64,000 nt of DNA from the NCBI GenBank assembly GCA_002928515.1, contig PERI01000003.1, positions 248,001 through 312,000 on the forward strand, in the 5' to 3' direction. The notes beneath the pieces are model-generated. The model saw nothing but the letters and a program-made list of their open reading frames with translations, was not told the origin of the DNA and searched no databases. This document shows positions 55,254 through 63,954 of this stretch, one piece after another; the first letter of the stretch is position 1, and each line of letters opens with the position of its first letter. The position numbers and the translations under genes were made by a program. Origin of the DNA: Hyphomicrobium sp. GTDB taxonomy: Bacteria; Pseudomonadota; Alphaproteobacteria; Rhizobiales; Hyphomicrobiaceae.

Positions 55254-56110
55254 TGGCGGCGGCACTTACCGCGCCAGAGATTGAAGCCGCGTTTCTCGCT
55301 GTATGCGCGGCCGAACTCGATGCCCTCAAGCCGGGCAATGTACACCGCTTCGCGCCTGGCCACGGCATGGACGTGACGCACTTTGAACGCGCTGCACGCG
55401 CTGCCGCTCCCTTCATCGCCAATGCTCAACTCAGTGTTGGGCAGCGCATCCTGCGCGCGACCGAGGCGAGTTTTGCTGCGACTGGTCTCAACACCAATCT
55501 CGGCATTATTCTTTTGACAGCGCCTTTGGCTAAAGCCGCCGCCGAAACCGGAGTCGGCATGGGTTTGCGGCGACGGTTGGCCGTGATTTTATCACTGCTC
55601 GATGTGACTGACGCCGCCGATGCATTTGCTGCGATCCGCTTGGCCAATCCGGCCGGGCTCGGTCGGGCGGACGCGGGCGATGTCCATGCGTCTGTCGATA
55701 TGACTCTCATCCAAGCCATGAACTTGGCGGCCGATCGCGACCGGATCGCCAACGCCTACGTGACGGCGTTCGAGGATATTTTCGATTTTGCACTTCCTCG
55801 ATGGGTTGAGGCCCACGCCTTGGCTTCACGTCCCGACTTGGCAGTAACCACGTTGCATATGGCTCTACTTGCCGAGTATCCAGACAGTCATATTTGCCGC
55901 AAATATGGGGTCGAAGCTGCGGCTAATGTGCGCGATATGGCGATGGCTTTAAAGCCATTCTGGGAGCCCGTGGCAGGGGTTAAATCGGAAGCAGCCCTCG
56001 TAGCATTTGATACTGATTTAAAGGCCCGTGGGCTTAATCCGGGCACTACGGCTGACTTCGTTGTCGCAACCTTGTTTGCCGACCTGATTTCTCGACGGAA
56101 ACAACCGTGA
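55253..56110 (+). CDS. CitG-like triphosphoribosyl-dephospho-CoA synthase family protein
   Basis: A 285-residue all-helical protein of the CitG family. Features: LDALKPGNVHRFAPGHGMDV, NTNLGIILLTAPLAKAA, NPAGLGRADAGDVH and HMALLAEYPDSHICRKYG. Classic CitG makes the citrate lyase prosthetic-group precursor from ATP and dephospho-CoA, but no citrate lyase genes are here. CitG-like genes recur in bacterial H4MPT clusters with an unassigned role; phosphoribosyl chemistry on a cofactor is inference. Confidence 0.87.
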   Translation: MAAALTAPEIEAAFLAVCAAELDALKPGNVHRFAPGHGMDVTHFERAARAAAPFIANAQLSVGQRILRATEASFAATGLNTNLGIILLTAPLAKAAAETGVGMGLRRRLAVILSLLDVTDAADAFAAIRLANPAGLGRADAGDVHASVDMTLIQAMNLAADRDRIANAYVTAFEDIFDFALPRWVEAHALASRPDLAVTTLHMALLAEYPDSHICRKYGVEAAANVRDMAMALKPFWEPVAGVKSEAALVAFDTDLKARGLNPGTTADFVVATLFADLISRRKQP

Positions 56111-56172
56111 ACACGGGCCGAGCTGCCTACTTAAGTACTTGTCGGCGGCGGTAACCTGGGGCACATACACGA

Positions 56173-56192
56173 CCGTGTCCGCAAGGAACACG
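56173..56192 (+). promoter_or_regulatory. Hairpin in the fae leader
   Basis: CGTGTCC-GCAA-GGAACACG (one bulged A) about 150 bases upstream of fae. It lies in a 230-base gap that should hold the fae promoter and may stabilise the leader of this abundant mRNA. Confidence 0.35.
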
Positions 56193-56341
56193 CAAAGTGT
56201 CCACTGAGCCGGCCCGCAAACTTCAATTTTCGCGGCCGTCGACCCTGGATAGCAATCGCAGAGCAGTACAGCGAAGTCCCGGCAATCGACGGGGGAGCGT
56301 TGGTGCTCGTACCCTTTTAATTCGTGGGAGGAACCCCCCTA

Positions 56342-56854
56342 ATGGCCAAGATCAACAAAGTCATGATCGGCGAGTCGCTCGTCGGTGACGGCAACGAAGT
56401 CGCGCATATCGACCTCATCATCGGACCGCGCGGTTCGGCAGCTGAGACAGCATTCTGCAACTCGCTGACGAACAACAAGGACGGCTTCACGTCGCTCCTC
56501 GCCGTGATCGCTCCGAATCTCGCCTGCAAGCCAAACACGATTTTGTACAACAAGGTCACGATCAAGGACGCACGTCAGGCCGTGCAGATGTTCGGACCAG
56601 CTCAGTACGGCGTCGCTAAGGCTGTTCAGGACTCGGTTGCTGAAGGCGTGATCCCAGCTGCAGAAGCTGACGATCTCTATGTCTGCGTCGGCGTGTTCAT
56701 TCACTGGGAAGCATCGGACGATGCGAAGATCCAGGATTATAACTACCGCGCAACAAAGGAAGCTCTCGCACGCGCCGTTGCTGGCAAGCCGACGGCTGCT
56801 GAAGCAACTGCACAGCGCAACTCGGCTTCGCATCCTTTCGCTGCTAAGACTTGA
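56342..56854 (+). CDS. fae: Formaldehyde-activating enzyme
   Basis: A 170-residue enzyme that condenses formaldehyde with H4MPT to methylene-H4MPT, the entry of formaldehyde into this pathway. The active-site His is in [17 protein letters not shown] (about residue 18). Also conserved are [18 protein letters not shown] and the [13 protein letters not shown] end. GGGAGG before the ATG and a strict codon choice fit high expression. It has its own long upstream region. Confidence 0.97.
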   Translation: MAKINKVMIGESLVGDGNEVAHIDLIIGPRGSAAETAFCNSLTNNKDGFTSLLAVIAPNLACKPNTILYNKVTIKDARQAVQMFGPAQYGVAKAVQDSVAEGVIPAAEADDLYVCVGVFIHWEASDDAKIQDYNYRATKEALARAVAGKPTAAEATAQRNSASHPFAAKT

Positions 56855-57048
56855 AGCGGAAACCGTCCTCAGCAGGGCGATAATAAACAAGACACTGCCC
56901 CTCCTATGAAGGGGGGTCTGCTGCAGCGATTGGGAAGACTGCTTTCTGGACGTTACAGCGGTTGACGATATTGAGAGACACTTTCGGCTTCGGCCAAACG
57001 ATCTCTCGGACCCGTTGACCGGATAAGTTTGAAGACACTTGAATTGAC

Positions 57049-57756
57049 CTATCGGCCGGTGATTTCTTTGAGATCATCGGCCGAAATTTTTTGTGCATGT
57101 AGTGCTGTTGCGATCAACGCTCCCACCGCTCCTGCTGTGCGCACGGCTTCGAGATCGGCGCGATTGCGAATGCCGCCTGCCGCATAAATTTTTCGTCCCT
57201 CAGCGCGTTGGGCAATGTCGCGGATTAGGGCTAAGTCCGGCCCCTCATCGCTGCCGACATGCGCCAACGTCATGACAATGATCCGGTTTGGCCATAGGCT
57301 TGGATCTCTGAGGAGTGATGGAGGCCCCATAAACTCTGCGCCCCGGAAATCAAGAGACAGAACTGTCCGCGATGGGTTCTCATTGAGTATGTCTCGGATC
57401 GAAGTCGTGTTCTCCAAGCTTTCAGAGCCGACGATGAGTGTCGCCACAGGCGCTGCCAGGACGGCGCGAGCAGCACCGCGCGAACCAGTTCCTGCATCAA
57501 TCCAGATATCGACTCCACCAAGTTCGCGGCTGAGCGCTGGCACGAGGTGCACGTTGCGTCCACGTCCCTCGATGCCATCGAGATCAGCTACGTAGAGACG
57601 GCGAAACGGAAACAGACCTCTTAGGCCTTTGGCGACCGCGACAGGATCAGGTGTGGCGCTCAACGGTGTGACAAGCGGTCGATAATTGCCGCGTTCACCA
57701 CGCACGGCCCTCACGACCGCGCCGTGTGCCACGTCAATGACGGGAATGACGTCCAT
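57049..57756 (-). CDS. HisA-like TIM-barrel protein of the C1 cofactor cluster
   Basis: A 235-residue protein of the HisA/HisF-like group (COG1411-type, also found in archaea). Features: VIPVIDVAHGAVVRAVRGER, YVADLDGIEGRG, WIDAGTG, SLDFRGAEFMG and YAAGGIRNRADLEAV, with a phosphate-binding GALIATALH end. It is not histidine HisA by its active-site residues and context. The step is unknown. The ATG at 57756 follows AGGAGGAGA. Confidence 0.86.
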   Translation of the reverse strand: MDVIPVIDVAHGAVVRAVRGERGNYRPLVTPLSATPDPVAVAKGLRGLFPFRRLYVADLDGIEGRGRNVHLVPALSRELGGVDIWIDAGTGSRGAARAVLAAPVATLIVGSESLENTTSIRDILNENPSRTVLSLDFRGAEFMGPPSLLRDPSLWPNRIIVMTLAHVGSDEGPDLALIRDIAQRAEGRKIYAAGGIRNRADLEAVRTAGAVGALIATALHAQKISADDLKEITGR

Positions 57757-57808
57757 CGCCTTGTCTCCTCCTGACGCTGGTGTATCACGAGCGTGACGAT
57801 TGCGGAAA

Positions 57809-58822
57809 ATGGGAGGGTGCGTGCGCACAGCAGGCTACGATGTTGGGGGTGCGCACTTGAAAGTGGCTCTGGTCGAAGATGGCCGAGTGCTCGCTGCGCG
57901 TCAGATAGCCTGTCCGTTGTGGCACGGACTAGACCGGCTTGACATCGCCCTGCGCGAGGCCACGGATCAAGCGGATCGCCACGCCGTCACCATGACCGGG
58001 GAATTGACGGAAATTTTTCCAAGTCGGCAGGTAGGTGTCGGCGCTCTCGTAGAGCATTTGCGCAAATCACTTGGAGACAACACATTGTTTTACAGGGGGG
58101 TGCACGGTTTCGGCACAGCCGAGCAGGCCATTGCACATCCCGACCAAGTTGCATCGGCTAATTTCCTGGCGACGGCGCAGTTCGTTGCCAGACGGCGTTC
58201 ACAATCGCTGCTTATCGATATGGGTTCGACGACGACCGACATCATCGTCTGCGATAGTCCGCAAGGTCTCACCGATGCTGAACGTTTGCGAACTGGCGAA
58301 CTTGTCTATACCGGGCTCACGCGTACTCTTGTGCCGACTGTCACGACGCGCGCGCCTTACGCTGGCATATGGCAAGGTTTAGCGCGCGATGGGTTTGCGA
58401 CGATGGCTGACGTGCGCCGCGTGTTGGGTGAACTGCCCGAAGATGTCGATGTTCACGCGACGGTCGATGGACGCGGCACATCGGTTGAAGAAAGTTTAAC
58501 GCGGCTTGCCCGAGGTTTCGGACGTGACGGTGATATTGCCGACCTTGATGTTTGGCAGGTGTCGGCCGCGAACATTCGCGATGTTCAATTACATTCGATT
58601 GAAGAGGGTGCCCGGCAAGTCCTTGCTCAGCCTGGGATCGGGGTTGATGCGGTCGTCACTGCCGGTATCGGTTCCTATGAAGCCGTCAAAATCGCACAGC
58701 GGCTCGACCTTCCTGCCATTGACTTGTCAGACTTGGTCGATGCTGAGGCGTCCTGTCGATCATGGGTGACGCGCTGCGCGCCGGCTGTCGCCGTTGCTCT
58801 ACTTTGCGAACTAGGCAGCTAA
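57809..58822 (+). CDS. MfnF-like hydantoinase/oxoprolinase-fold protein
   Basis: About 337 residues in the actin-like fold family COG1548 (H4MPT-linked C1 transfer pathway protein). In archaea MfnF couples the furan and tyramine halves of methanofuran. Features: GYDVGGAHLKVALVEDGRV, MTGELTEIFPSRQVGVGALV, LLIDMGSTTTDIIV and VVTAGIGSYEAVKIAQ. Start options are ATG 57809, GTG 57821 (after GGGAGG) and TTG 57800. Overlaps the convergent methyltransferase end by 4 bases. Confidence 0.85.
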   Translation: MGGCVRTAGYDVGGAHLKVALVEDGRVLAARQIACPLWHGLDRLDIALREATDQADRHAVTMTGELTEIFPSRQVGVGALVEHLRKSLGDNTLFYRGVHGFGTAEQAIAHPDQVASANFLATAQFVARRRSQSLLIDMGSTTTDIIVCDSPQGLTDAERLRTGELVYTGLTRTLVPTVTTRAPYAGIWQGLARDGFATMADVRRVLGELPEDVDVHATVDGRGTSVEESLTRLARGFGRDGDIADLDVWQVSAANIRDVQLHSIEEGARQVLAQPGIGVDAVVTAGIGSYEAVKIAQRLDLPAIDLSDLVDAEASCRSWVTRCAPAVAVALLCELGS

Positions 58823-60009
58823 TTTTGCTTTTTCAATTCCGATAGCCGCTGCTCAAGATGGTGCGTTTTGAAATTTGCGAATGCCTTGAGCGCATCATAC
58901 TGCCGTTGAGCTGACGCGCGATCGACAGTTTCGGATTTTACGCCTGTAATCAGAAGATTTTTGCTGGTGTGCTCGGTTGAAACAAATTCGATGATTTTTA
59001 CTTTATAGCCTGATGCTTCCATGAGCAGAGCGCGCGCTGCATCGGTGACGAGATCGGCTTGTCGTTGTTTGAACAGGCCATATTTCGTCAATCCTCGAAG
59101 CGCGACTTCGGGTTGCGAAAGTTGAGGTGCAATCTCATGCTGGCAGCACGGCGCACAAATAATCACGGCCGCGTTGGCTGCAATGCCGTGGTAAATTGCA
59201 TCGTCCGTCGCAGTATCGCAGGCATGGAGCGCGATGATTAAATCGAGCGGTGCGATTTCAGTAGCGTCAGCTTGGGCGGCTTGAAACGACAGTCCTGGAA
59301 ATCCAGATTGAGCCGCTAGATCGTTACCTTGCTTGACGAGATCGGAGCGCATTTCGATGCCCGTGAGCTGGCAGGTTTTTCCAAGACGCGCGGTTAGGAA
59401 ATCATAGACGGCAAACGTGAGATAGCCTTTGCCAGCGCCGATATCGATTACGACGATGTTGCTTGCCGCCTGCAAAGGCGATGAGCGCAATACGTCATCG
59501 ATGATCTCGATGAAATGATTGATTTGTTTGAATTTCGGGTGCATCGACGGTTTCACACGACCGTCGTCGAGCGTGACACCCAGCGCCTTCAAGTAATGGC
59601 GCGAGGGATCGACGAGAGTTTCCTTAGCGCGATTGTGTGAGGTCGATGGCGGAGCAGAAAATGTCGGTTTGCCCTTTGTCAGTCGGGCTTCAAGCTTCTT
59701 ATTGTAAATCAGCGTTACGTCCTGCTCGGTCGTGAACAGTGTCGCGCTCAAATATGAGTGACCAAGTGCCCGTGCGACATCGACCACGGCTTCCTTTACG
59801 GTCTTGACGGTTGTGATGTCTTTGGTCGGATAACTTTCGACGATGCGCAGACGCACATCCTCTTGAATTACGACCGGCGTCATCACGGTTTTATTGGCCA
59901 CGCCTTCGCCACGAGACTTTCCAAGCGTCACGCGCACAAATGACTGATCGGCAAGGCTCGATTGCACGGCCTCCAAAAATTGAACTTTGTCGTTATCGGT
60001 TGCCGTCAT
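58819..60009 (-). CDS. SAM-dependent methyltransferase, unknown substrate
   Basis: A 396-residue protein. A 150-residue N-terminal part of unknown kind precedes a Rossmann methyltransferase with VVIDIGAGKGYLTFAVYDFL (SAM motif I), IEMRSDLV, LIIALHACDTATDDAIYHG and the striking CAPCCQHE. It fits the Methyltransf_32 group. Its place inside the cofactor cluster suggests a cofactor or RNA substrate; neither is shown. Its start overlaps the DUF447 gene stop. Confidence 0.84.
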   Translation of the reverse strand: MTATDNDKVQFLEAVQSSLADQSFVRVTLGKSRGEGVANKTVMTPVVIQEDVRLRIVESYPTKDITTVKTVKEAVVDVARALGHSYLSATLFTTEQDVTLIYNKKLEARLTKGKPTFSAPPSTSHNRAKETLVDPSRHYLKALGVTLDDGRVKPSMHPKFKQINHFIEIIDDVLRSSPLQAASNIVVIDIGAGKGYLTFAVYDFLTARLGKTCQLTGIEMRSDLVKQGNDLAAQSGFPGLSFQAAQADATEIAPLDLIIALHACDTATDDAIYHGIAANAAVIICAPCCQHEIAPQLSQPEVALRGLTKYGLFKQRQADLVTDAARALLMEASGYKVKIIEFVSTEHTSKNLLITGVKSETVDRASAQRQYDALKAFANFKTHHLEQRLSELKKQN

Positions 60010-60596
60010 CGTTGGCCGTTATTGTTCGGCGCAACGTTCGCCGCTCGCCAAGCCTCGACTTTGTCCATGAGCCAGCCCCAGGCTTCCAACTCGTGCGGGC
60101 CAGCGGTTTTGGAAATGGCAATTTCGAGATATTTGAGTTCGCTTTCAACCTTGTCAGGTGGCAGCATATGCAGCCGTGTCGTCAAAACTGCGAGTTCGAG
60201 AACGGCGGCTTGGGCGCGATTGAACCCTTCCCAGGCTCGATGATTTTCCTGATGCACGATTTTGCAAACGAAGCGTGGGCGCAGATCATCCTCGATGATG
60301 CGCAACACTTCGAGTTCCCAGTGCGATAAACATTGGGTCAACCGCCCACCTTTGACTTGGGTTGCAGGCGTCACCGGCCACGATTTTCGACCGGTTACAC
60401 AGCCCGCGAAAACACGCACATCATCGGTGTGGCTTGCTACAACGAAAGGATTGGCGCGTAGGTTATCCAAAGTTTTTGAAGGTTTGAAAGGCGCGACGAT
60501 CCAATGGTCGCCGTCTGCAATGAGGCCAAGTGGGGCGATATGCACGTCTCCGTCCGCATTTGCCGTCGTAACAATGGTTTCAACGATACGCGGCAT
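60006..60596 (-). CDS. DUF447 family protein
   Basis: A 196-residue protein matching the DUF447 pattern: IVETIVTTANADGDVHIAPL, LIADGDHWIVAPFKPSKTL, NPFVVASHTDDVRVFAGCV and CKIVHQENHRAWEGFNRAQA. The fold is of the split-barrel flavin-binding kind. DUF447 genes occur in archaea and in methylotroph H4MPT clusters without an assigned reaction. A flavin-dependent reduction of a pterin is possible (inference). The stop overlaps the methyltransferase start and the start overlaps the next gene's stop. Confidence 0.82.
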   Translation of the reverse strand: MPRIVETIVTTANADGDVHIAPLGLIADGDHWIVAPFKPSKTLDNLRANPFVVASHTDDVRVFAGCVTGRKSWPVTPATQVKGGRLTQCLSHWELEVLRIIEDDLRPRFVCKIVHQENHRAWEGFNRAQAAVLELAVLTTRLHMLPPDKVESELKYLEIAISKTAGPHELEAWGWLMDKVEAWRAANVAPNNNGQR

Positions 60597-62050
60597 CAGC
60601 TTGCGTCCTCGCTAGGCTTTTGGCTCTTTCGACCTTCGAGGGTTGCACCCTGCTCTTTTGCTTTGAGGGTTGCACCCTCGGGGGCATGTCGAATGAGATC
60701 CTCACTTTTGGTGTCGGCGGCTATACCCCAGTTCAGCGGATTGTCCTGTGCGTAGCGCTTGCCCAAAGCCAAAGCTATTTCTGCCTTCGCCAATTCGTAG
60801 CCCAGATAAAACGCATGCGCGCCGTCAGCCTCGACGCCAAGTTTGGGAAATAAATCGAACGGGTCGCGCGCTACGTGATGCCCTTGACGGCTATAAATAT
60901 GCACGCCGTCCTCACCCACCTGGATTCGAAAATTATCGTCGCGCACTTCTAGAGCACCGGCTGTAATTTCAGCATCCGATTGCGGAAACGGCACGAGATC
61001 GTGCAACGATAAAAGTCCGCCCCCATAACCTTTTGGCAAACTTTCGTCCTCGCGCGCGCGAAACATCAGACGCCTGGCTGCGTCATGTTCTTCAATCGTG
61101 CGACGCGTGTGGGGCGACACCTGCACGATCAGGACGTTTTGAATGTGCAGTTCAGAACAGATTGCCAGCAACATAGCAGTTACGCCTTGGCTGTCGGCAT
61201 CGGTCAATTCGGTGAGATTGCCGGTGCCCATCAAGATTTCGACGTCCGGTCTTTGACGTCGCAATTCGGCATAGCGCTCTAGCGACGTCGTGAAGCCAAA
61301 ATGAACGGGATCGAGAATGGGATCGGCGATGTGTGGAATGTTTTTTTTCTTTGCCAGATCGATGGCGCGCACAAGAGACGCTAAATCGCCATGCGGTCGC
61401 GGCACCAGAATTGGCACGCAGCTTGTGCCTTTCACGGCGTCGAGTGTCGTCTCGTCTAAACTTAACACGTAGTGGGCACCAGCCTTAGCACCGCGCTCAA
61501 GCTCTGCGACGTTGCCGCTATCGACGCTAACTTTGTATCCTTCTTTGACGAGCGCTGCGACCATAGCCTCCAAATGCGGGAAGTCCGCTTCGGGCTGACA
61601 ACCGATGTCAATCACATCGGCGCCTTTCGCCGTGTGCGAAGCTGCCTTCGCCAAAATTTGTTCGATGCTTAATTGCGGCGCTTCGACGATCTCGGCAAAA
61701 ATTCTCAAGTCATGCTTGGAGAAATCAGGCGGTTTGCCATCTCGTCCTAAATATTGCGGCAGATCGACAAGTTCATCAGGTCCGCGCTCGAACGGTACGC
61801 CATAGTGATCGGCTAGGCTTGCCAGATCCATCCGCGATCGACCCGGCACGATCACGCGCGTTGCATCCAGCGGACCTTTGAGACGATTGCGCACGATCGC
61901 TTCCGTCATCAGGGCTGCAACCTTGATGCCGATATTTGCGACCGACCAGGAGCCTGCTTCCAAACCGACGCGCGAAACCGTCGTCTTTAAGCGGTTTTCG
62001 GCAAGACGGCCGGTGAGAAACAACAGTTTATCTTTTGCGTCGTGAGCCAT
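60596..62050 (-). CDS. Dihydropteroate synthase-like protein (DUF6513 type)
   Basis: About 484 residues. The N-terminal ~110 residues (LLFLTGRLAENRLKTTVSRV) are a DUF6513-like domain. The middle is a pterin-binding TIM barrel (GADVIDIGCQPEADFPHLEA, KVSVDSGNVAELERGA, HIADPILDPVHFGFTTSLE), and an extra C-terminal domain follows (GGGLLSLHDLVPFPQSDAEI). It probably joins the pterin diphosphate to the ribofuranosylaminobenzene made by MptG, in place of folate DHPS (inference supported by cluster). The ATG at 62050 is chosen; 62095 is possible. Confidence 0.87.
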   Translation of the reverse strand: MAHDAKDKLLFLTGRLAENRLKTTVSRVGLEAGSWSVANIGIKVAALMTEAIVRNRLKGPLDATRVIVPGRSRMDLASLADHYGVPFERGPDELVDLPQYLGRDGKPPDFSKHDLRIFAEIVEAPQLSIEQILAKAASHTAKGADVIDIGCQPEADFPHLEAMVAALVKEGYKVSVDSGNVAELERGAKAGAHYVLSLDETTLDAVKGTSCVPILVPRPHGDLASLVRAIDLAKKKNIPHIADPILDPVHFGFTTSLERYAELRRQRPDVEILMGTGNLTELTDADSQGVTAMLLAICSELHIQNVLIVQVSPHTRRTIEEHDAARRLMFRAREDESLPKGYGGGLLSLHDLVPFPQSDAEITAGALEVRDDNFRIQVGEDGVHIYSRQGHHVARDPFDLFPKLGVEADGAHAFYLGYELAKAEIALALGKRYAQDNPLNWGIAADTKSEDLIRHAPEGATLKAKEQGATLEGRKSQKPSEDAS

Positions 62051-62107
62051 GTCTGCCGCGCGATAGCATGAGGGGGGATGTCCGTCGATGGGCATTCGTG
62101 GGAGCGA

Positions 62108-62728
62108 TTAACTTTTCGACACTGGAGCATCTGGCGTCATTAAAAACGACATCACATCTGCGTCGTCATCGGGACCGAATATGCGCCACTGGATATTGGC
62201 ACGCGCAACGATGCCTGGAAACGCTCGGTCAACGACACCTTCGGATGAGAGCTGGTTTGCGCCAGCCTCGGGTCTTGCGCTGACCGATTTTAACAGCGCC
62301 AATGGCGCACCACCCAGCAATTCAGCCAATCGCGCGGCGATGGTGTCGGATGTCGTCGCCCATGTTGCCGGTATCGTGTCATCGCCGTCGAGGGTCGGTA
62401 ACGGTACCCAGATCGGTATGCGGCCATCCGCAATCGCGAGGAAGATTCCTTCCAGACTGTCTTCGATCGTAAATCGCTCGTGCTTGCTGGCCAGAAAATC
62501 CGCCATCTGATGCATACCAAGCATGGCGAGACGATGCGCTGCCGCATCGTCGAACTTTAGCGCTGCTTGTAGATCGCGAACTTTATCGGCGAATTCTCCA
62601 CCACCTGGAACAATGACGACAGCGCGTTGACTGTTAGCGATTATGGGCACAATTTGGTCGATACGTCCGGATTGCACCAAGCTGCCACCAACTTTTAGTA
62701 TCAGCGGTGGTGCCGTCTGCGGAGCCAC
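62108..62728 (-). CDS. mfnE: MfnE-like amino acid kinase family protein
   Basis: About 206 residues, amino acid kinase fold: LILKVGGSLVQSGRIDQIVP, VVIVPGGGEFADKVRDLQ and PATWATTSDTIAARLAELLG. In archaea MfnE phosphorylates aminomethylfuran phosphate to the diphosphate in methanofuran synthesis (COG2054). GTG at 62728 lies two bases after the folB stop; TTG at 62785 is a longer alternative. Confidence 0.83.
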   Translation of the reverse strand: MAPQTAPPLILKVGGSLVQSGRIDQIVPIIANSQRAVVIVPGGGEFADKVRDLQAALKFDDAAAHRLAMLGMHQMADFLASKHERFTIEDSLEGIFLAIADGRIPIWVPLPTLDGDDTIPATWATTSDTIAARLAELLGGAPLALLKSVSARPEAGANQLSSEGVVDRAFPGIVARANIQWRIFGPDDDADVMSFLMTPDAPVSKS

Positions 62729-62729
62729 G

Positions 62730-63194
62730 TTAGCTGCGACCGAATTCGCGCGCGGCAGGCTTGGTTGCCGGGCGGATGATCTCAACGCCGCGTAGAGGTC
62801 CGCGCTCTAGCTTTTCAAGCTGGACACGTACAGCCGTGATGCGATGGTCGGCGAGACAACCGGCCGCTATGCGTTCCGCAAATGTCTCAACCAAATTGAT
62901 ATGACCGCCGCGCGCCAAAGAGACGATGCTATCGATAATGTCGGCATACGATGGCACTTCGACCATCTCGTCGTCGATGCTGAAAACGCTTTTGGCGAGG
63001 CGCGCCTCGACGGTAAAGCGCACTTTTTGCGTTACGCCCTGCTCTTCTGCATAAACCCCGACGTTGCAATCGACGATCAGGTCACGCACGAAAATCGTGT
63101 CGCCGATCTGGCGCGCTTTTGCTAAGGCTTTGCGTTTTTTTGCAGGATCATCTGTCTTGCTTACAAGACTTGGCTGCTTTTTTTTTGTCGTCAT
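62730..63194 (-). CDS. folB: Dihydroneopterin aldolase family protein
   Basis: A 154-residue FolB-fold protein: IFVRDLIVDCNVGVYAEEQG, PSYADIIDSIVSLARGGHIN and LVETFAERIAAGCL. It makes hydroxymethyl-dihydropterin for folate or H4MPT. A basic ~28-residue N-terminal extension (TTKKKQPSLVSKTDDPAKKR) is unusual for FolB. It starts 10 bases after the mfnB stop. Confidence 0.91.
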   Translation of the reverse strand: MTTKKKQPSLVSKTDDPAKKRKALAKARQIGDTIFVRDLIVDCNVGVYAEEQGVTQKVRFTVEARLAKSVFSIDDEMVEVPSYADIIDSIVSLARGGHINLVETFAERIAAGCLADHRITAVRVQLEKLERGPLRGVEIIRPATKPAAREFGRS

Positions 63195-63204
63195 TATTCA
63201 TCCA

Positions 63205-63954
63205 TTAGATTCGCAACGCTTGGCGTTGCGTCTGTTTGTCTAAATCTGCGAAAGCATATGCAGATATCTCGTCGCGTATGCCGGCTATACGGGCAACATC
63301 CAATGCAGACGCACGACCATCGAAGCACAGCCCACCACGGAATCCGAGGACGTCGGGATTGAGTGCAGCGAGTTGTGCAATGTGATGACGCCGCAGCGCA
63401 CCCGCCAGTCCGGCGACAAGTCCATGCTGTTTTGCAAGCGAGACGAATGAGGCAAGTTTTTGTAGACTAACAATATCTGGAAGCGCGCCCGATGATTTTT
63501 CTGCTGTATCTAGCATGACCCCGGCGAAATGATTTTTTGCGAGATCTCGCACAATCTCGAAGTCCGGCGACTGATCGGCCATCAACACAGCAATGAGCCG
63601 GGCATTATCCAAACGGGCACGCCCCAAAGCTGAAATGGCTGCACGCGGATCGTCGCGCCCAAAAAATCCGGCTTTTACATAATGGACGCCGGTTGCTGCG
63701 GTTTTCTCGGCGGCATTGACCATGACAGAAGGGTCGCTCGGAAGATCGCCGATCGTTGCGCTCACGCAAACGTTTGAACCCACCCTGGCGACAATATCGC
63801 GAATGACATGTGCAGGGAGCGCGCCCAATGCACCCGCTGAGGGATCTTTGCAGTCGATGATATCTGCGCCAGCGGACAAAGCGACGTGAGCCTCATCAGC
63901 GCTTGTCACACTGGCGAGAAATGCAGGTCGGATGCGGTTTGCGGATATCAGCAT
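63205..63954 (-). CDS. mfnB: MfnB-like (5-formylfuran-3-yl)methyl phosphate synthase
   Basis: A 249-residue TIM-barrel enzyme (DUF556/COG1891). In archaea MfnB makes the furan ring from two glyceraldehyde-3-phosphate molecules. The Schiff-base lysine is in DIIDCKDPSAGALGAL, and KAGFFGRDDPR and LGFRGGLC are also family marks. First gene of the minus-strand run mfnB-folB-mfnE-DHPS-like-DUF447-methyltransferase, so furan and pterin genes share one transcript. Confidence 0.92.
   Translation of the reverse strand: MLISANRIRPAFLASVTSADEAHVALSAGADIIDCKDPSAGALGALPAHVIRDIVARVGSNVCVSATIGDLPSDPSVMVNAAEKTAATGVHYVKAGFFGRDDPRAAISALGRARLDNARLIAVLMADQSPDFEIVRDLAKNHFAGVMLDTAEKSSGALPDIVSLQKLASFVSLAKQHGLVAGLAGALRRHHIAQLAALNPDVLGFRGGLCFDGRASALDVARIAGIRDEISAYAFADLDKQTQRQALRI

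Noticed and set aside
56197-56388. 63-codon frame in the fae leader
   Set aside because: It runs over the fae start, ends inside fae and is Arg/Pro-rich as expected of non-coding GC-rich DNA.
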